Assembly: GCF_900100845.1 (NCBI RefSeq)
Contig: NZ_FNFP01000003.1
Span: 286,572-350,571 of the forward strand
Direction of reading: 5' to 3'
DNA length: 64,000 nt
Source of the DNA: Natronincola ferrireducens
GTDB taxonomy: Bacteria; Bacillota; Clostridia; Peptostreptococcales; Natronincolaceae
A program made the translations under genes and the position numbers. A model generated the notes under the pieces. That model had not been told where the DNA came from. It was given only the letters and a program-made list of their open reading frames with translations, and did no database searches. The stretch's first letter is position 1, and each line of letters starts with the position of its first letter. This document shows positions 11,409 to 19,005 of the stretch, piece after piece.

Positions 11409-11419
11409 ATCACCCCTGT

Positions 11420-11450
11420 AACCTCGCATTTAAGCGAGGTTTCTTCACTT
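11420..11450 (+). terminator. Terminator of the 9.4-11.4 kb unit
   Basis: ACCTCGC (11421-11427) pairs with GCGAGGT (11434-11440), followed by a T-rich tract. Confidence 0.8.
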
Positions 11451-11545
11451 TTTCAAAACAAATAAGTGAAAATAAAGGAGATATAGATAATAGTAAGATT
11501 ACTATCTTTTTACATAGCTAAGCTTTTCTATATGTTGGAAAAACC

Positions 11546-11584
11546 AAAATAATGTGATAAAATAATGTGATAAAATAATGTAAT
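11546..11584. repeat. Three tandem 13-bp direct repeats upstream of the response-regulator gene
   Basis: AAAATAATGTGAT occurs at 11546-11558 and 11559-11571, with a one-base variant at 11572-11584. It lies about 70-105 bases upstream of the gene starting at 11652, in the likely promoter zone, and might be a regulator-binding array or simple slippage. The rest of 11451-11651 shows no gene. Confidence 0.6.
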
Positions 11585-11651
11585 AGTATTATAATTTTAT
11601 TGTAGGATTATAGTCACTATACAAAATAATTTTCCTGAAGTAGGTGTGACA

Positions 11652-13454
11652 ATGGAAAAAATACGGATTTTGGTTGTAGAAGATTGTAAGATTACTTCCA
11701 AAACAATTCAAAAAAGCTTATTAAGCCTAGGCTATAAAGTTGTAGAAATAGTTACATCGGGAGAAGCCGCTGTAAATGCTTGTTTTTTGCATAAACCGGA
11801 TTTGATTTTAATGGATATCGAAATTGAAGGAAATATGAATGGGATTGAAGCAGCTGATAAGATAAGGTTATCCTTTGATATTCCTATCATCTATTTAACA
11901 GCCTTATCTGATGAAGATACCCTAACACGAGCTAAAGCAACAGGAGGATTTGCTTATTTAATAAAACCTTTTAGAAAAAGGGATTTATATGCCAATATAG
12001 AGATGATTACCTATGCCCATAAAATGAAAAGGAAGGCCAAAGAAAATGAAGTGAAATATCGCAATATTTTTAACAATATGTTTGAGGGTTTTGCCTATTA
12101 TAAAGTTGTATTGGATGAAAATAATATTCCTGTAGATTATATTTTTCTTGAAGTAAATGATGCGTTTGAGAAGCTTTTAGAGGTGGAAAGAGAAAAAATC
12201 ATAGGAAAAAGTATAAGGGAAGTATTTGAATCTAATGAAAATAATGGTTTTATTGATGAAATGGGAATTCTTCAAGAGGCCATAGGAAAGGAAAAAAATT
12301 TACATATTCATGAACACTATTTTAAAAAAGTACAAAAGTGGATTTCTATTACTATCAGTATTCCACAAAAGGGTTACCTCTCTATACTTTTGACAAATAT
12401 AACAGAAAGAAAAACCTCAGAAGAAAAACTTAAATATCTAACATTCTATGATAAACTAACGGGACTTTATAACCGTGCTTATTTTGAAGAAGAACTAAAA
12501 AGATATGACACAAAAAGACAGCTGCCATTAAGTGTGATTGTTGGGGATATTAATGGGCTAAAGCTAGCAAATGATGTGTTTGGTCATAAGGAGGGAGACA
12601 AGCTTTTAATTAACGTAGCTCAAAAGCTGAAAAAAAGCTGTCGCTCAGAAGATTTAGTGGCAAGATGGGGTGGAGATGAGTTTGTTATTTTGCTACCTAA
12701 AGCTGATGAAGAAGCCGTTAAAGATATTTGTGCTAGAATAAGAGAAGCCTGTAGGCTGGAGGATGATTGTTTAATTCCCACAAGTATAGCGTTAGGCTTT
12801 GTTACTAAGAGTGATGAAGAAGATATTTTGGGGCTTTTAGTAGAGGCAGAAAATAAAATGTATAAAAACAAATTATTAGAAAGCAAAAAAGCCCATGAAA
12901 ACATTATTAATTCTTTGAAACTAAATTTAACCATCAAAACCCATGAAACAATAGAGCATATGAATAATATTAAAGAAAAACTGTTGTTAATGGCAGACTA
13001 TTTAAAGCTATCTATAAAAGTTAAGAATGAGCTGATGTTATTAGCAGAATTCCATGACATAGGGAAAATTTCAACACCTAAAAAAATATTAAATAAACCG
13101 ACAACCCTGACAAAAGAAGAATGGGATATTATTAAACAGCATCCTGTTACAGGATATAGAATTGCATCATCCTCCACAAATTTAATTCCAATTGCAGAGG
13201 CTATTTTGTTTCACCATGAATGGTGGGATGGTACGGGTTATCCCTTAGGAGTAAAACAAAAGGATATTCCCATCACAGCTAGGTTATTAGCCATTGCAGA
13301 TGCTTATGATGTCATGACCCGTGGCCGACTCTATAAAAATCCTTTAAGCTCTTGTGAAGCTCTTCGAGAAATTAAAAATTGTGCCAATAAACAGTTTGAT
13401 CCAGAGTTTGTAGAAATTTTCATTAAGATTATGGATGTAAACACGGTAATATAA
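11652..13454 (+). CDS. Response regulator with PAS, GGDEF and HD-GYP domains (c-di-GMP turnover)
   Basis: A 600-residue cytoplasmic signalling protein. A receiver domain spans residues 1-120 (phospho-acceptor Asp in LILMDIE), a PAS domain about 135-255, a GGDEF domain about 265-415 with the intact motif RWGGDEF, and an HD-GYP domain about 420-600 with HDIGK and HHEWWDGTGYP. Both c-di-GMP synthesis and breakdown motifs are intact, so it may do either depending on phosphorylation. The start at ATG 11652 is preferred over the in-frame GTG at 11646 because AGGTG lies just upstream. The next gene, another receiver protein, follows within 60 bases. Confidence 0.93.
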   Translation: MEKIRILVVEDCKITSKTIQKSLLSLGYKVVEIVTSGEAAVNACFLHKPDLILMDIEIEGNMNGIEAADKIRLSFDIPIIYLTALSDEDTLTRAKATGGFAYLIKPFRKRDLYANIEMITYAHKMKRKAKENEVKYRNIFNNMFEGFAYYKVVLDENNIPVDYIFLEVNDAFEKLLEVEREKIIGKSIREVFESNENNGFIDEMGILQEAIGKEKNLHIHEHYFKKVQKWISITISIPQKGYLSILLTNITERKTSEEKLKYLTFYDKLTGLYNRAYFEEELKRYDTKRQLPLSVIVGDINGLKLANDVFGHKEGDKLLINVAQKLKKSCRSEDLVARWGGDEFVILLPKADEEAVKDICARIREACRLEDDCLIPTSIALGFVTKSDEEDILGLLVEAENKMYKNKLLESKKAHENIINSLKLNLTIKTHETIEHMNNIKEKLLLMADYLKLSIKVKNELMLLAEFHDIGKISTPKKILNKPTTLTKEEWDIIKQHPVTGYRIASSSTNLIPIAEAILFHHEWWDGTGYPLGVKQKDIPITARLLAIADAYDVMTRGRLYKNPLSSCEALREIKNCANKQFDPEFVEIFIKIMDVNTVI

Positions 13455-13513
13455 TAAAGGCACTTATCACCAAAACATGGGGGTTAAGGCCTTTTCCTAT
13501 AGGAGGAAAAATT

Positions 13514-14263
13514 ATGAAGGATAAAAACAGTAGACCAGTTAACATTTTACTGATAGAGGATGAAAAAATTAATCAAAAGGTAGCACAATCACTATTGAAA
13601 AGTAGAGGATGGAGGATTATCACAGCCCTAGATGGCCAAGAGGGAATAGAAAAGTTCAACCAAGAAGATTTTGATGTAATTTTAGTAGATATCCATATGC
13701 CTAAACTCAATGGTTTTCAAGTGACTAACAGAATTCGTAGGATAGAGAGACACCAAGGAAGGTACACCCCTATCATAGGTATGTCTGCCAGTGATATACC
13801 CAAAGATAAGGAAAAATTCGTAGGTGTAGAAATGGATAGTTATATACTTAAGCCCTTGAGGGCGGAAGAACTTTATCAAACGATAGAAACCTTATTATCA
13901 AAATATAAAAGACCCTTATGCCCCATAGATATAGAAGCTGTCTTAGCTAACTTAGAAGGAGATAAAGATCTATTAAAGGAGCTGATAGAGGATTTTATTG
14001 AAGAAGAGTATTCGATATTATTATTAAAGGAAATTGAAGAAGCTATTAATCAAAAGGATTATAATAAACTATATAAAAAAGCTCACAAACTCAAGGGTGC
14101 TGCTGCTTGTCTTCAAATACAAGGTATTTATGAGATTGCCTACAAATTAGAACAGTGTGGAAAAGCCCTTAGTAATGAAGGTATAGTAGAGATATTTGAA
14201 GCATTAAAGAAAGAATATCAAATAACAAAAGATGCTTTAGAAAACTATCGGTGGGAGGATTAG
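13514..14263 (+). CDS. Receiver-HPt phosphorelay protein
   Basis: A 249-residue protein. Residues 10-130 form a receiver domain (acidic pair IEDE, phospho-acceptor in VDIHMP, lysine in LKPL). Residues about 145-245 form a histidine phosphotransfer domain with HKLKGAAA, whose histidine would carry the phosphoryl group. This pairing can shuttle phosphate in a multistep relay. No histidine kinase is encoded nearby, so the partner kinase is elsewhere. ATAGGAGG precedes the ATG. It probably forms an operon with the GGDEF/HD-GYP regulator immediately upstream and could pass phosphate to it; that link is inference. Confidence 0.9.
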   Translation: MKDKNSRPVNILLIEDEKINQKVAQSLLKSRGWRIITALDGQEGIEKFNQEDFDVILVDIHMPKLNGFQVTNRIRRIERHQGRYTPIIGMSASDIPKDKEKFVGVEMDSYILKPLRAEELYQTIETLLSKYKRPLCPIDIEAVLANLEGDKDLLKELIEDFIEEEYSILLLKEIEEAINQKDYNKLYKKAHKLKGAAACLQIQGIYEIAYKLEQCGKALSNEGIVEIFEALKKEYQITKDALENYRWED

Positions 14264-14385
14264 AGGCTGTAAATTCCTACTATATATTTTAAAAAATCCA
14301 TAGATAAAGAATGTAAAAGCTATAATTTGGGCAAAATGCAATAAAAAGCCGTGTTTTTAACTTTGTTGGAAAGGAGTATTTAACC

Positions 14386-17313
14386 ATGAATTTTACAGTA
14401 AACACAAGCTATAACGGTTTTAAACTATTGGAAGAAAAAAAAGTTAAAGAAATAAATTCTATGGCAAGAATATTTGAACATGAGAAGAGTGGTGCAAGAT
14501 TACTACACATAGCAAATGATGATGATAACAAAGTATTTTCTATTACCTTTAGAACTCCTCCTACAGACAGCACTGGTCTGCCACATATTTTAGAGCATGC
14601 TGTATTGTGTGGGTCTAGGAAGTTTCCTGCAAAGGACCCCTTTGTGGAGTTAGCTAAAGGTTCATTAAATACTTTTTTAAATGCCATGACATTTTCTGAT
14701 AAAACCATGTATCCTATTGCTAGTAGAAATGATAAGGATTTTCTTAATCTAATGGATGTTTATTTAGATGCAGTTTTTTATCCCAACATTTATAAAAAAC
14801 CTGAAATTCTTATGCAGGAGGGGTGGCATTATGAATTAGATAATCCAGAGGAGGAAATAACCTATAAGGGTGTAGTTTATAATGAAATGAAGGGAGCTTT
14901 TTCTTCCCCTGAACAGGTGCTATTTAGAAAAATTCAGGAATCCTTGTTTCCAGATACAACCTACCAATATGATTCTGGTGGAGATCCGGAAGCTATCCCA
15001 GAATTAACACAGGAAGAATTTACAGCTTTCCATAAAAAGCTCTATCATCCTGCTAATAGTTATATTTATTTATATGGCGATGGCGACATTATGGAACACC
15101 TAAAATTTATTAATGAAGAGTATCTACAAAATTTTGAAAAAATAAAAGTAGATTCTGAAATTACTTTACAGACTCCCTATAAAGAACCCAAAACCTCTTT
15201 TGTAGAATACTCTATATCAGCCAATGAAAGGGAACAGGATAAAACCTTTTTAAGTTTGAATTTTGTTGTTGGAAAATCTACAAATCCAGAGCTTCATTTG
15301 GCCTTTGACATTCTAACCTATTTATTACTAGAAACTCCAGCAGCACCTCTAAAAAAGGCTCTTCTAGAAGCTGATTTAGGAAAAGATGTGTTTGGCTCCT
15401 ATGATCATAGCATTCTCCAACCTGTATTGAGTGTTATTGTTAAAAATTCTAATGAGGAGGAGCAGGAAAGGTTTAAGCAGGTAGTTTATGATACATTAAA
15501 GGCACTAGTAGATAAAGGTATTGATAAAAAGCTGATTGAAGCATCTATTAACATCTACGAGTTTAAGCTTAGGGAAGCAGATTACGGAAGATATCCAAAG
15601 GGATTAATTTACTGTATGAAGAGTATGGAAAGCTGGCTTTATGATGAGGATCCAGTTCTACACTTAACCTACGAAAGTGCTTTAGGAAAAATTAAAACTG
15701 CCCTAACAACTAATTATTTTGAAAAGCTGATAGAAAAATACTTACTAAACAATCAACATCAATCTTTGTTAGTTGTAACGCCTAAAAAGGGTCTAGTCCA
15801 AGAAAAAGAAGAAGAAGTTAAACAAAAACTAGCAAATTACAAAGCAAAATTATCTAAAGAAGAAATTAACCAGTTAATAGAAAACACCTCTATGCTAAAA
15901 AGATACCAAGAAGAACCTAATGATTCTAAGGATTTAGAAAAAATACCGCTACTTTCGTTAAAAGATATTGAAGAAAAGGCAGAGAAGCTTCTACTAATAG
16001 AGAAAAAGGAAAATGGTCTACCTATACTGTTACATCCGATGTTTACAAATGAAATAGCATATGTAAATTTATTGTTTGACACTACAACTGTACCTAAAGA
16101 GCTTATACCCTACGTTAGCTTATTAAGCTTTATATTAGGAAAAGTTAGTACGGAAACCTATCATTATGAAGATTTATCTAATGAAATTAATATTTACACT
16201 GGGGGCATAGATTTTAAGGTTGAAGCCTATTCTTTAAAAAATGATGATGGAACCTACTTCCCTAAACTGATGATTCAATCAAGTGCTTTAGTAAAACAAT
16301 TACCAAAGCTATTTCATATTATTGGTGAATTAATAGGAGCTACAAAGTTTAACGAAACAAAACGGTTAAAAGAAATAATTCAAGAAGTAAAGTCCAGATT
16401 AGAAATGAATATTTTACAGGATGGTCATATTGTGGCAGCAAGGAGAGCCACCTCCTATTTTTCTCCAATAGGACAATATAAAGAGATGTGTACAGGGATT
16501 GCATACTATGAATTTATTGAAGAATTAGAAGGAAACTTTGATAATAAGCTTCAAGAAATACAAAGTAATTTAGAAAAGCTAATTAAAATGATTTTTAATC
16601 AAGATAACTTGTTGGTAAGTGTAACAATAGAGGAAAAGGATTATAATAAGTTTCAAGAAGCCTTTAAATCTCTTATAAATTATATGGGCAATGAAAAGCT
16701 AGACAAACAACAATATCAGTTTGATTATGGTCCTAAAAATGAAGGGTTATTAACCTCCAGCAAAGTACAATATGTAGCTAAAGCCTATAACTTTCAAAAG
16801 CTTGGATATGATTACACAGGTCATTTGCAAGTTCTGAAGACAATTATTAGCTTAAATTATCTATGGAACAAAGTAAGAATCACAGGGGGAGCCTATGGGG
16901 CTATGGCGGGCTTTAGTAGAAATGGAAACATATATTTCACCTCCTATAGAGATCCAAACTTAGATAAAACATTAAAGGTATATGATGAAGCCCATAAATA
17001 TATAAGTGAATTTTCTACTGATGAACGGGAAATGACTAAGTATATTATCGGTACTATTAGCAAAATAGATGCACCTTTAACTGCTTCCATGAAGGGACAA
17101 GAAGCTACTGCTTACTATATAAGTCAAATTAGTCAAGAGGATATACAAAGAGAAAGAGATGAAGTGTTAAGGACAAAGCCTGAAGATATAAAAAATCTAG
17201 CTAGATTAATCAAAGATGTTATGGAAAAAAATTATTACTGTGTATTAGGGAATGAAGGAAAAATACAGGCTAACAAACATATTTTTAAAAATCTAGTAGA
17301 GGTATTTAAGTAG
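14386..17313 (+). CDS. M16-family zinc metallopeptidase, PreP/Cym1-like
   Basis: A 975-residue protein of the M16C (presequence protease) type. The inverted zinc motif HxxEH is present as HILEH near residue 67, and the downstream acidic ligand lies in NEMKGAFSS near residue 168. The two catalytic halves joined by a helical linker match the length of the family (about 970). Relatives degrade short unfolded peptides in the cytoplasm. The ATG at 14386 follows GGAAAGGAG. No partner genes are evident; it is monocistronic, with no clear terminator until the shared hairpin at 17419. Confidence 0.93.
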   Translation: MNFTVNTSYNGFKLLEEKKVKEINSMARIFEHEKSGARLLHIANDDDNKVFSITFRTPPTDSTGLPHILEHAVLCGSRKFPAKDPFVELAKGSLNTFLNAMTFSDKTMYPIASRNDKDFLNLMDVYLDAVFYPNIYKKPEILMQEGWHYELDNPEEEITYKGVVYNEMKGAFSSPEQVLFRKIQESLFPDTTYQYDSGGDPEAIPELTQEEFTAFHKKLYHPANSYIYLYGDGDIMEHLKFINEEYLQNFEKIKVDSEITLQTPYKEPKTSFVEYSISANEREQDKTFLSLNFVVGKSTNPELHLAFDILTYLLLETPAAPLKKALLEADLGKDVFGSYDHSILQPVLSVIVKNSNEEEQERFKQVVYDTLKALVDKGIDKKLIEASINIYEFKLREADYGRYPKGLIYCMKSMESWLYDEDPVLHLTYESALGKIKTALTTNYFEKLIEKYLLNNQHQSLLVVTPKKGLVQEKEEEVKQKLANYKAKLSKEEINQLIENTSMLKRYQEEPNDSKDLEKIPLLSLKDIEEKAEKLLLIEKKENGLPILLHPMFTNEIAYVNLLFDTTTVPKELIPYVSLLSFILGKVSTETYHYEDLSNEINIYTGGIDFKVEAYSLKNDDGTYFPKLMIQSSALVKQLPKLFHIIGELIGATKFNETKRLKEIIQEVKSRLEMNILQDGHIVAARRATSYFSPIGQYKEMCTGIAYYEFIEELEGNFDNKLQEIQSNLEKLIKMIFNQDNLLVSVTIEEKDYNKFQEAFKSLINYMGNEKLDKQQYQFDYGPKNEGLLTSSKVQYVAKAYNFQKLGYDYTGHLQVLKTIISLNYLWNKVRITGGAYGAMAGFSRNGNIYFTSYRDPNLDKTLKVYDEAHKYISEFSTDEREMTKYIIGTISKIDAPLTASMKGQEATAYYISQISQEDIQRERDEVLRTKPEDIKNLARLIKDVMEKNYYCVLGNEGKIQANKHIFKNLVEVFK

Positions 17314-17418
17314 ATAATCAACGTTAGGATGGGATTAAAAGAGTTAATAGCTTAAAGGCATGAAGATTGAACTACTTATAAAAATAGAAAAAATCTATTA
17401 AACAACTAAACTATTATA

Positions 17419-17455
17419 GAAGAGTAGGGATCCATAGGGCCCCTACTCTTCTATA
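17419..17455. terminator. Bidirectional terminator
   Basis: AGAAGAGTAGGG pairs with CCCTACTCTTCT and overlaps the stop codon of the minus-strand gene. It serves convergent genes. Confidence 0.8.
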
Positions 17456-17829
17456 ATGTAAGGTATTTTGATAATATCCCGTTGAATAACTTTATCCCAA
17501 AATCTTAGATGAGAGTAGCTACCATAAAAATATGGATTCCCATCCTTCACTTTACCCTTTACACAATCTAGTTTAATAATTGCTAACTCATCTTTGATGG
17601 AAGGAATGACCTTAAAAACATTCATAAAATCTGTCAAATCAGTTTCTTCGGTTGTTAAATAAAGGGTCTGACGAATTTCATGTTGACAAATAGAACAGCC
17701 CAGTCTATAACTCAAAAACAGCTTAGTATTTAACTCACGACGGATCTGGATTTCGGTAATGGGTATTTGATTACTACAAGAACATTTTAAAAAAACCATT
17801 ATAGGATATCTAAACTGAAGTTTACGCAT
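17443..17829 (-). CDS. Small protein with CxC and CxxC pairs, function unknown
   Basis: A 128-residue protein. Cysteine pairs CSC (near residue 15) and CSIC (near 46) could bind one metal ion. No transmembrane segment or known family is recognised. The start at 17829 is chosen because GGGAGG lies eight bases upstream; the frame stays open to 17886 without a better site. Confidence 0.6.
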   Translation of the reverse strand: MRKLQFRYPIMVFLKCSCSNQIPITEIQIRRELNTKLFLSYRLGCSICQHEIRQTLYLTTEETDLTDFMNVFKVIPSIKDELAIIKLDCVKGKVKDGNPYFYGSYSHLRFWDKVIQRDIIKIPYIIEE

Positions 17830-18126
17830 AGACAGTACCTCCCTAAAATTTGCAAAAACTTCTTTATTGATACCAGACAATTTCACAATTTAGTGCAAAA
17901 ATTCAACTATAAATACCTACCTATTAAAATATATAATAAACATACTAGTAATATTAATAAATTAACATAAATAGTATGAAAATTCAATAATTTATTTGAT
18001 TTTTATCTACTATATTAAAAGCGATGTTAATAAAATAAAACACTAAAAATTATGGGATAATTTATGTAGATTTATGGGTGAGAAGGTTTATCTACTAAAA
18101 GATTATTAGCTTTTTTAAAAAAATTA

Positions 18127-18155
18127 TTGACATCAACAAAAACCTATGATAACCT
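18127..18155 (+). promoter_or_regulatory. Predicted promoter of a small RNA
   Basis: TTGACA (18127-18132), a 17-base spacer and an extended -10 TGATAACCT (box TAACCT at 18150-18155) lie upstream of a terminator-like hairpin with no reading frame between. Confidence 0.4.
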
Positions 18156-18161
18156 ATCTTT

Positions 18162-18252
18162 TAAAGATTAATATATTAATGACAATAAACCATGAAGGTT
18201 TGCACTTAACTGTGAAGAGTTAGGGCTGCTTTTATGGTTTTTATTTTCAAAA
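18162..18252 (+). ncRNA. Candidate small RNA or leader ending in a terminator-like hairpin
   Basis: From the predicted start site the transcript would be about 90 bases. Its 3' half folds as nested stems: AAACCAT with ATGGTTT, GCA with TGC, and CTTAAC with GTTAGG, followed by a T-rich tract (18187-18252). There is no reading frame. It does not match any RNA family I recognise. The rest of 17830-18440 shows nothing definite. Confidence 0.3.
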
Positions 18253-18444
18253 TTAAAATTTCTAAAAATTAAAATTCATATAAGTCCTTAACTATACCTA
18301 ACGTTTATAGGAGAGGGCCTATTTGTCGTGCCTTTTTTCAGAAAAAAACAAAATATTTATTGCAAAGGTAATTAAATTATGGTACACTGAAGTCAAAGTT
18401 CAAAATAAAATTGTGACAAAAAATAGCATTTTTTTTGACTTTTA

Positions 18445-18462
18445 TTGATATTTTATTAACAA
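18445..18462. promoter_or_regulatory. Candidate Rex operator 1 upstream of cooS
   Basis: TTGATATTTTATTAACAA matches 11 of 14 fixed positions of the Rex consensus TTGTTAA-N4-TTAACAA, with the right half perfect. Confidence 0.35.
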
Positions 18463-18489
18463 TATAACAGAATATTTTTTTCGTGAATT

Positions 18490-18507
18490 TTGTTAATAAA
18501 TTATCAC
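18490..18507. promoter_or_regulatory. Candidate Rex operator 2 upstream of cooS
   Basis: TTGTTAATAAATTATCAC matches 12 of 14 fixed positions of the Rex consensus, with the left half perfect. It lies 45 bases from the first site. Confidence 0.35.
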
Positions 18508-18614
18508 AAACCTGTAAATTACATACTGATAGAATAAAAACATTAGCAAAACCAAGTAAAAGTCAATAAAAAAGGAATTGCTCAAAACAATAACAATTAT
18601 TATTTGGCTCTAAA

Positions 18615-18742
18615 TTTAATAATAATTATTAATTAAAAGTGTTATATTTTTAACGATAATTACTCTCAAATACCTTAGATTTTAATAACGATTATTAATT
18701 AAAGATGTTTCTAATAACTACTATTAATTACAATTAATTACT
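18615..18742. repeat. Three imperfect palindromic AT-rich repeats upstream of cooS
   Basis: Related segments at 18615-18642, 18681-18709 and 18708-18738 share TAATAA-N3-TTATTAATTA-like cores, each self-complementary. A further TAACGATAATTA lies between the first two. The pattern resembles an operator array, loosely Fur-like, but the AT content makes chance similarity likely. Confidence 0.35.
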
Positions 18743-18805
18743 GAAAAATCCATTTTCGATCCCATTATTTAAGTAGGTTTCTTTATGTACAAAGAATTAT
18801 TTAAA

Positions 18806-18904
18806 GCGTAACACTGGGGGATCACGTGCAAATCCCATTATTTCAATATTCTGCAAATTACGACATTGAAATGTTGTGTTATAAACAAAAGACATGGAGG
18901 TTGG
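18806..18904 (+). ncRNA. Candidate riboswitch-like three-way-junction RNA in the cooS leader
   Basis: GTAACAC (18808-18814) pairs with GTGTTAT (18876-18882) as P1. Within it, GGGAT (18818-18822) pairs with ATCCC (18832-18836) as P2, and ATTTCAAT (18840-18847) pairs with ATTGAAAT (18865-18872) as P3. Both hairpin loops contain TGCA and could kiss, and CGTG in one loop complements TACG in the other. It lies about 100-200 bases upstream of cooS and downstream of the operator-like sites, so it would be in the leader. The block GTGCAAATCC slightly recalls a cobalamin-riboswitch segment, but the other B12 elements are absent. No family is recognised. Confidence 0.4.
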
Positions 18905-19005
18905 CTGGTTTTCATGTAATACATAAAAAATACAAAAAATCATTCAATTTTAACGAAAAGTTTTTATGTGTTATCAAAATATATTTTTTATAGGGGGAAT
19001 TAAAA

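Noticed and set aside
18806..18904. Cobalamin riboswitch before cooS
   Set aside because: Only a GTGCAAATCC-like piece resembles the B12 riboswitch; the B12 box and the extended multi-stem core are absent.
18806..18904. Purine-type riboswitch
   Set aside because: The fold is a three-way junction with possible kissing loops, but conserved junction and loop bases of purine riboswitches are missing, and the gene context is wrong.
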